Shown one piece after another: positions 6,723-7,982 of a DNA stretch of 7,982 nt (positions are counted from its first letter, which is position 1; each line of letters opens with the position of its first letter). Position numbers and translations under genes: made by a program. The notes beneath the pieces were generated by a model that ran no database searches, had not been told where the DNA came from, and saw only the letters and a program-made list of their open reading frames with translations. This DNA is from DASXTB01 sp036505615. Its GTDB lineage: Bacteria > Acidobacteriota > UBA6911 > JACQSX01. The stretch is from the NCBI GenBank assembly GCA_036505615.1, contig DASXTB010000201.1, positions 1 to 7,982 on the forward strand, written 5' to 3'.

Positions 6723-7700
6723 ATGGCGCGCAAGCCCCGAGTCCACTTCCCTGGTGCTCTGTATCACGTCATGGCCCGCGGCAACCAGGGGCAAGCGATT
6801 TTCACGGACGATGCCGATCGTCGGCGCTACCTCGATCTGCTTCAGGAAAGTCAACGGCGACACAACTATCGCGTGTATGCCTACGTCTTAATGGGCAACC
6901 ACATTCATCACCTCATTCAGATCGGTCAAACGCCGCTCGCCAAGGTGATGCAAAATATTTTGTTTAGATATACGCGTTACTGGAATGCCAAATACAAGAA
7001 GATCGGCCACTTGTTTCAGGGACGCTACAAGGCGATTCTGTGCGACAAGGGTAATTATCTGTTAGAGCTGATTCGCTATCTGCATTTAAATCCTGTCCGC
7101 AGTAAGCTCGTCCAAGATCCCGATCGGTACCCATGGAGCAGCCATGCAGCTTACCTGGCACGAACAGGGACGAAATGGATTGCGGTGGACGAGGTTCTTC
7201 CCCTGTTCGCCAAAAGGCCAGCCCAAGCCATTTCGGCCTATCGACGCTTTGTCCGGGATGGGCTCCAGCTGGGGCACCGGGACGAGCTGTACGAGGTCGT
7301 GGAGCAGACCTATCTCGGTGATGAACAATTTGTCGAAACCGTTAAAGAGCGAGTCTCCGACCTCGAGCCCGCCAGCGCCGTTGCACTGCCGTGGTCTGAG
7401 GTTAAAGAGGCGGTTTGCGAATATTTCGACCTTCCGCCGTCGGTCGCGTTGCAGCGCGGACGGGGGAGAAAGAATGCCAAGGCGAAGCGGGTAATGGCTT
7501 GGATTGCGCGCGAAGTCGGGGGCTTCACTAACCAGGAGACAGCCAAATTATTACGACAGGACCCCGCAGCGTTAAGCAGAGGGATAATAAAGTTGGCCGA
7601 TGAATTCTCCGAAAACAGTGAACTGCGCAGTGATGTCGAAAAGCTTTGTGAAAAGCTCAGGAGAGGACATAAAGCAAAAAGGTCAATTAGGCATGCCTGA
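6723..7700 (+). CDS. RAYT-type Y1 (HUH) transposase with DnaA-like C-terminal domain
   Basis: A 325-residue protein. The N-terminal 145 residues are a Y1_Tnp/IS200-like domain: ALYHVMARGNQGQAIF (12-27), the metal-binding HUH motif in MGNHIHHL (His60, His62), GHLFQGRYKAI (95-105), and RYLHLNPVR (118-126) with Tyr119 as the probable nucleophile that joins to DNA. WSSHAAYL (138-145) closes the domain. Residues about 225-295 resemble the DNA-binding domain IV of DnaA (GRGRK...AKRVMAWIAREVGGFTNQ..., then LSRGIIKL), as in a common longer RAYT subgroup. All catalytic residues are present and the frame is intact, so it may be active. In this family the enzyme cuts single-stranded REP hairpins. The TGA stop at 7698-7700 lies inside the right terminal repeat. 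ATG at 6723 matches the usual MARKPR-type N-terminus. Confidence 0.92.
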   Translation: MARKPRVHFPGALYHVMARGNQGQAIFTDDADRRRYLDLLQESQRRHNYRVYAYVLMGNHIHHLIQIGQTPLAKVMQNILFRYTRYWNAKYKKIGHLFQGRYKAILCDKGNYLLELIRYLHLNPVRSKLVQDPDRYPWSSHAAYLARTGTKWIAVDEVLPLFAKRPAQAISAYRRFVRDGLQLGHRDELYEVVEQTYLGDEQFVETVKERVSDLEPASAVALPWSEVKEAVCEYFDLPPSVALQRGRGRKNAKAKRVMAWIAREVGGFTNQETAKLLRQDPAALSRGIIKLADEFSENSELRSDVEKLCEKLRRGHKAKRSIRHA

Positions 7701-7848
7701 CCCCATTGCTTACTTCATCCGTCAACGGAAGCTCGAGCGATTCGAAAATACCCAAACCGCGCAGACCCAAGATCCCCGCGGAAATCAGGGTACCGATCAA
7801 GATGCCGGCGGCCAAAGGAGATCGCAAAAATTTAGGCACCAACCTCAC
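7687..7848 (-). pseudogene. N-terminal remnant of a second CHASE2-domain protein, truncated by the RAYT element
   Basis: On the minus strand, starting at GTG 7848 (or TTG 7842, GTG 7839), 15 bp after the CHAT stop codon, the frame reads RLVPKFLRSPLAAG, a hydrophobic segment IGTLISAGILGLRGLG, then FESLELPLTD. This is the standard opening of CHASE2 proteins: a basic N-terminus, one TM helix, then LEL..xD at the start of the sensor domain (compare TGWLQGLELSAYD in the intact cyclase). After about 44-48 codons the frame enters the RAYT right-end repeat and stops at TAA 7687-7689, giving only 53 codons. The rest of the CHASE2 domain and any C-terminal output module are not found in the window. The very short distance to CHAT indicates a former two-gene operon, probably with coupled translation. 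The assignment rests on a short stretch. Confidence 0.62.
7691..7705 (-). repeat. Right terminal inverted repeat of the RAYT element
   Basis: These 15 bases are the exact reverse complement of 6666-6680. They overlap three things: the last codons and stop of the transposase on the plus strand, and the last codons of the truncated CHASE2 frame on the minus strand. A degenerate same-orientation copy is at 4459-4480. Confidence 0.75.
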
Positions 7849-7863
7849 GGCACATAGGCGGCG

Positions 7864-7982
7864 TTAGAGCCAGTTATTGATCATCAGGAAGGGCGACCAA
7901 AATCCCGGATGTTCGTAACGTGGATTGTCGATTAACTTTAGCTGCGCGCGCTGCAGCGCGACGCTCCTGGAGATCGACGGAT
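7864..7982 (-). CDS. CHAT-domain protein, C-terminal end (partial at window edge)
   Basis: The last 38 codons of a gene entering from the right edge, ending at TAA 7864-7866. The frame reads ALQRAQLKLIDNPRYEHP and then GFWSPFLMINNWL. A helix of the ALxxAQLxLLxxPxYxHPxFWAPFxLxGNWL pattern is the usual last motif of CHAT (Caspase HetF Associated with TPRs) domains, so I am fairly confident despite the short length. CHAT proteins are caspase-like cysteine peptidases or inactive relatives, usually with N-terminal TPRs; the catalytic His and Cys lie outside the window. The truncated CHASE2 frame follows after 15 bp on the same strand, indicating an operon. Confidence 0.75.
   Translation of the reverse strand, partial: PSISRSVALQRAQLKLIDNPRYEHPGFWSPFLMINNWL

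Larger units (their letters stand above)
6647..7705 (+). mobile_element. RAYT (REP-associated tyrosine transposase) element
   Basis: A single Y1/HUH transposase gene is enclosed by a perfect 15-bp inverted repeat (6666-6680 and 7691-7705). There is no obvious target duplication, as expected for this single-strand mechanism. The left end has an additional copy of the repeat core. The outer limits are estimates: the left may extend to 6647 and the right past 7705. On the right the element abuts a broken CHASE2 reading frame. RAYT genes are usually single-copy domesticated genes that spread short REP sequences rather than themselves, so this may be a resident gene moved by recombination rather than a recent insertion. 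Confidence 0.6.

Noticed and set aside
7947..7960. Perfect 14-bp palindrome cgcgctgcagcgcg
   Set aside because: Falls inside the CHAT coding sequence (codons for ALQRAQ) and is readily explained by Ala/Gln/Arg codons.
1..7982. CRISPR array, tRNA or rRNA genes
   Set aside because: No regularly spaced direct repeats, no tRNA-like cloverleaf words and no rRNA-like conserved stretches were seen on either strand.

Overview
The window comes from a Gram-negative bacterium: it carries a two-partner secretion (TPS) pair that needs an outer membrane. The combination of TPS genes, a DUF928 protein, a CHASE2 protein and a CHAT protein is best known to me from Cyanobacteria and some environmental Proteobacteria. 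The transposase type (RAYT with a DnaA-like tail) points more to Proteobacteria or similar free-living lineages. I cannot name the organism.

Layout from left to right. 1-969 (+): the C-terminal part of a TpsA-type, filamentous-haemagglutinin-like exoprotein. 1205-2944 (+): its outer-membrane transporter TpsB (ShlB/FhaC family). 2945-3276: a convergent intergenic region with inverted repeats and an 11-bp hairpin. 3277-3957 (-): a secreted DUF928 protein. 3958-4544: a gene-poor stretch with a run of short palindromes near 4057-4111 and, at 4459-4480, a degenerate copy of the repeat that ends the transposase element. 4545-6626 (+): a GC-rich CHASE2-class III nucleotide cyclase gene. 6647-7705: a RAYT/Y1 transposase gene bounded by a 15-bp inverted repeat. 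7687-7848 (-): the first ~48 codons of a second CHASE2 protein, cut off where the transposase element begins. 7864-7982 (-): the C-terminus of a CHAT-domain protein, running off the right edge.

How the pieces may relate. The exoprotein and TpsB form one secretion system. On the minus strand, CHAT, truncated CHASE2 and DUF928 lie in the same orientation, which suggests a former CHAT-CHASE2-DUF928 cluster next to the TPS locus. The cluster has been split by a block holding the GC-rich CHASE2-cyclase gene and the RAYT gene, and REP-like copies of one repeat lie at both outer edges of that block and between its two genes. The main result is therefore a sensor/protease-like neighbourhood (CHASE2, CHAT, DUF928, TPS) remodelled around a RAYT element, with one CHASE2 gene broken and a different CHASE2 cyclase now in place. 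A chimeric assembly at the repeat is the main rival explanation.
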